From Candidatus Spyradosoma merdigallinarum (GTDB lineage: Bacteria; Verrucomicrobiota; Verrucomicrobiia; Opitutales; UBA953), in contig DVOG01000175.1 of NCBI GenBank assembly GCA_018713755.1, positions 1 to 8,117 on the forward strand: a stretch of 8,117 bases of DNA, written 5' to 3'. Of this stretch, positions 6,766 through 8,117 are shown one piece after another; within the stretch, counting starts at the first letter, position 1, and each line of letters begins with the position of its first letter. The translations under genes were made by a program, and so were the position numbers. Under the pieces are notes generated by a model, which worked only from the letters and a program-made list of their open reading frames with translations, did not search any database and was not told the DNA's origin.

Positions 6766-8117
6766 GCGGCGAGACAGAATTTTCGGCAGCGGAGAGCGTT
6801 CCCGCGGAGCAGAGTTTCCCGGCTTTGCGGTATGCGAACTCCGCGCCGGAATGCGTGCGCTTCAATTCAAGCGAAACCGTTTCTCCCGGGAAAATCATGT
6901 GCGCGAACTTCAATTTCGAGACACGGACCGGAAGCAGATTCACGCCGAAAAAACGCCGCGCGAAAACGCACGCGAAATGCAGCTGAACCACGCCGGGCAA
7001 AATCGGGAAATCCGGGAAATGCCCTTGAAAATAAATCGCGTCGGCGATGAAAGTCAGCTCGGCATGCACGGCGGCGCCGCTTCCGCGCACATTCTCCGTC
7101 ACGGGCTCCGCGAGATTGCTTTCAAAAAACCGAAGCGCGGCGGAGCGGAGAATTTTTCCCTGCTCGTTCGCCGGAAGCTCATGGACGATGCGGATTTTTT
7201 CCGGAAACGCGACGGGATCGAAATACTCGCCGACCCCTTCCTTGAGTCGAGCGACCAACGCCCGCTTCGTCGCTTTTTTCAGAAAATCCTTCCCCGCGGC
7301 GGAAAGCGTCAGCAACGCGCCGAGCCGCGGCCGCCCGCCGGGAAGAACGAGCGCGTAGGCGTTCTCGACGAGCGGATGGGCCTCGAAACGGGCTTCGAGT
7401 TCCGGGAGCGAAATGCGGTGTTCGGCGACTTTTACGAGCCGGTCGAGCCGACCGAGCAACGCGAAGCGGCACGCTCCCGCCGGGGCCGTCGAATCCTGCA
7501 TCAGGAAAGGCTCGCTCCCGCAAAACGGAGAAGAAACCGTCAGCCGCCCCGCGTCGTCCGTCTGCGCTTCGACGCACGGGAACAGCTCCCAGCGAGGATC
7601 GCTGCCCTGACGCCATGCGACGCCGCCGGCTTCCGTGCTGCCGAAAATCTCATAAACGGGAACGCCGAAAATCTCGCGCAAAGCTTCCGCCGTTTCCGGC
7701 TTGAGCGCGGCTCCGGAGGAAACGATCTGCACGCAGTTGCGCGGGAACGCGCAGAACTCTTGCCCGGCCGCTATTTTTTCGAGAAAGGACGGCGTCGTGA
7801 TGAAGCAGACTTTTTCGTAAGCTTTCTGCCGAGCGATGAAGTCGTCGACGCCGCGAACGATGTCCGCGTCCGTGCGCCAGCCTGCGGTTTGCGGCACGAG
7901 AAACCGATGCAGCATGCCGAGCATATGGTGCGCGGAAACGCTCGCGACGACCGTCGGTTTTTCCTCGCGGGCGATCGCCGCCGCTCCTGCCTTCAAATGA
8001 AAATCCGCCTCCGCAGCCAGACTTTCGAACGTTTTGCGGATCAGCTTCGGCTCTGCCGTGCTTCCCGAAGTGAAAAAAGAAACGAAGCGTCCGCGAAGCG
8101 GCTCGAACGCGAACTCC
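6758..8117 (-). CDS. AMP-ligase fused to FabZ/ApeI-like hotdog dehydratase (5' end missing)
   Basis: The frame is open from the right edge to TAA at 6758-6760, giving 452 visible residues; perhaps 80-110 N-terminal residues are outside. Visible residues 1 to about 335 are an adenylate-forming (ANL) ligase. The P-loop is TSGSTAEPK (16-24), the ATP motif YEIFGSTEAGG (155-165), the hinge region GRLDRLVKVAEHRISLPELE (222-241), and the C-terminal catalytic lysine is K326 in NEQGKILR. Residues about 340-452 form a second domain with FQGHFPDFPILPGVVQL, the FabA/FabZ/ApeI hotdog signature, catalytic His366 in GHFP. The ligase would activate an aryl or fatty acid starter for loading on ACP or CoA. The dehydratase would remove water from 3-hydroxyacyl-ACP during chain growth. 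In E. coli-type aryl polyene clusters these are adjacent separate genes (ApeH, ApeI); here they are one polypeptide. The gene leads directly into the glycosyltransferase with an 8-bp overlap. Oddities: Ala replaces the usual Gly in SGSTG, and His380 occupies the position of the FabZ catalytic Glu. The promoter is out of view. Confidence 0.88.
   Translation of the reverse strand, partial: EFAFEPLRGRFVSFFTSGSTAEPKLIRKTFESLAAEADFHLKAGAAAIAREEKPTVVASVSAHHMLGMLHRFLVPQTAGWRTDADIVRGVDDFIARQKAYEKVCFITTPSFLEKIAAGQEFCAFPRNCVQIVSSGAALKPETAEALREIFGVPVYEIFGSTEAGGVAWRQGSDPRWELFPCVEAQTDDAGRLTVSSPFCGSEPFLMQDSTAPAGACRFALLGRLDRLVKVAEHRISLPELEARFEAHPLVENAYALVLPGGRPRLGALLTLSAAGKDFLKKATKRALVARLKEGVGEYFDPVAFPEKIRIVHELPANEQGKILRSAALRFFESNLAEPVTENVRGSGAAVHAELTFIADAIYFQGHFPDFPILPGVVQLHFACVFARRFFGVNLLPVRVSKLKFAHMIFPGETVSLELKRTHSGAEFAYRKAGKLCSAGTLSAAENSVSPHV

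Overview
This is a GC-rich window (about 60% or more by eye) from a Gram-negative bacterium. It carries six or seven tightly packed genes and no RNA genes, CRISPR arrays or insertion sequences that I could see. The Gram-negative call rests on the periplasmic LolA-type carrier and on an aryl-polyene-like lipid gene set. Most starts lack a clear Shine-Dalgarno sequence. That, the gene content and the overall look would fit the Planctomycetes-Verrucomicrobia-Lentisphaerae group, but this placement is a guess, not something the sequence proves.

Left part (1-2145): the 3' part of an OleA/FabH-like condensing enzyme (+) enters from the left edge. It ends 49 bp from the end of a convergent gene for an MtaD-type amidohydrolase (5'-methylthioadenosine/S-adenosylhomocysteine deaminase family, -). 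A 178-bp divergent control region (2146-2323) separates mtaD from clpB. It holds a good sigma70-type promoter for mtaD whose -10 and -35 are overlapped by a dyad. On the clpB side it holds a sigma54-like GG-N10-GC box that is also a short palindrome.

Centre (2324-5032): a complete, canonical ClpB disaggregase (868 aa), followed by a strong two-way terminator shared with the convergent operon on its right.

Right part (5033-8117): a compact minus-strand operon reads leftward from beyond the right edge. Its order is an AMP-ligase fused to a FabZ/ApeI-like hotdog dehydratase (5' end missing), a GT2 glycosyltransferase, a 4HBT-type thioesterase and a LolA-like periplasmic protein. The genes overlap (ATGTTTAA and ATGA junctions) or lie 18 bp apart. 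This is the ligase-dehydratase-glycosyltransferase-thioesterase-LolA block known from aryl polyene (APE) clusters: acyl-chain activation, dehydration, sugar transfer or head-group work, release, and envelope transfer. The ketosynthases, ketoreductase, ACPs and MMPL exporter are not in the window and would have to lie to the right or elsewhere.

The most unusual signal is not a gene. The octamer CGGGAACG / CGTTCCCG occurs 31 times by hand count (16 on +, 15 as its complement), spread over both strands and all genes, where about one or fewer is expected. It sits in different codon frames and forces non-preferred codons, so it seems to be kept at the DNA level. Two facing copies form the stem of the clpB/LolA terminator. 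The pattern resembles DNA uptake sequences in Neisseria and Haemophilus, or the cyanobacterial HIP1 repeat.
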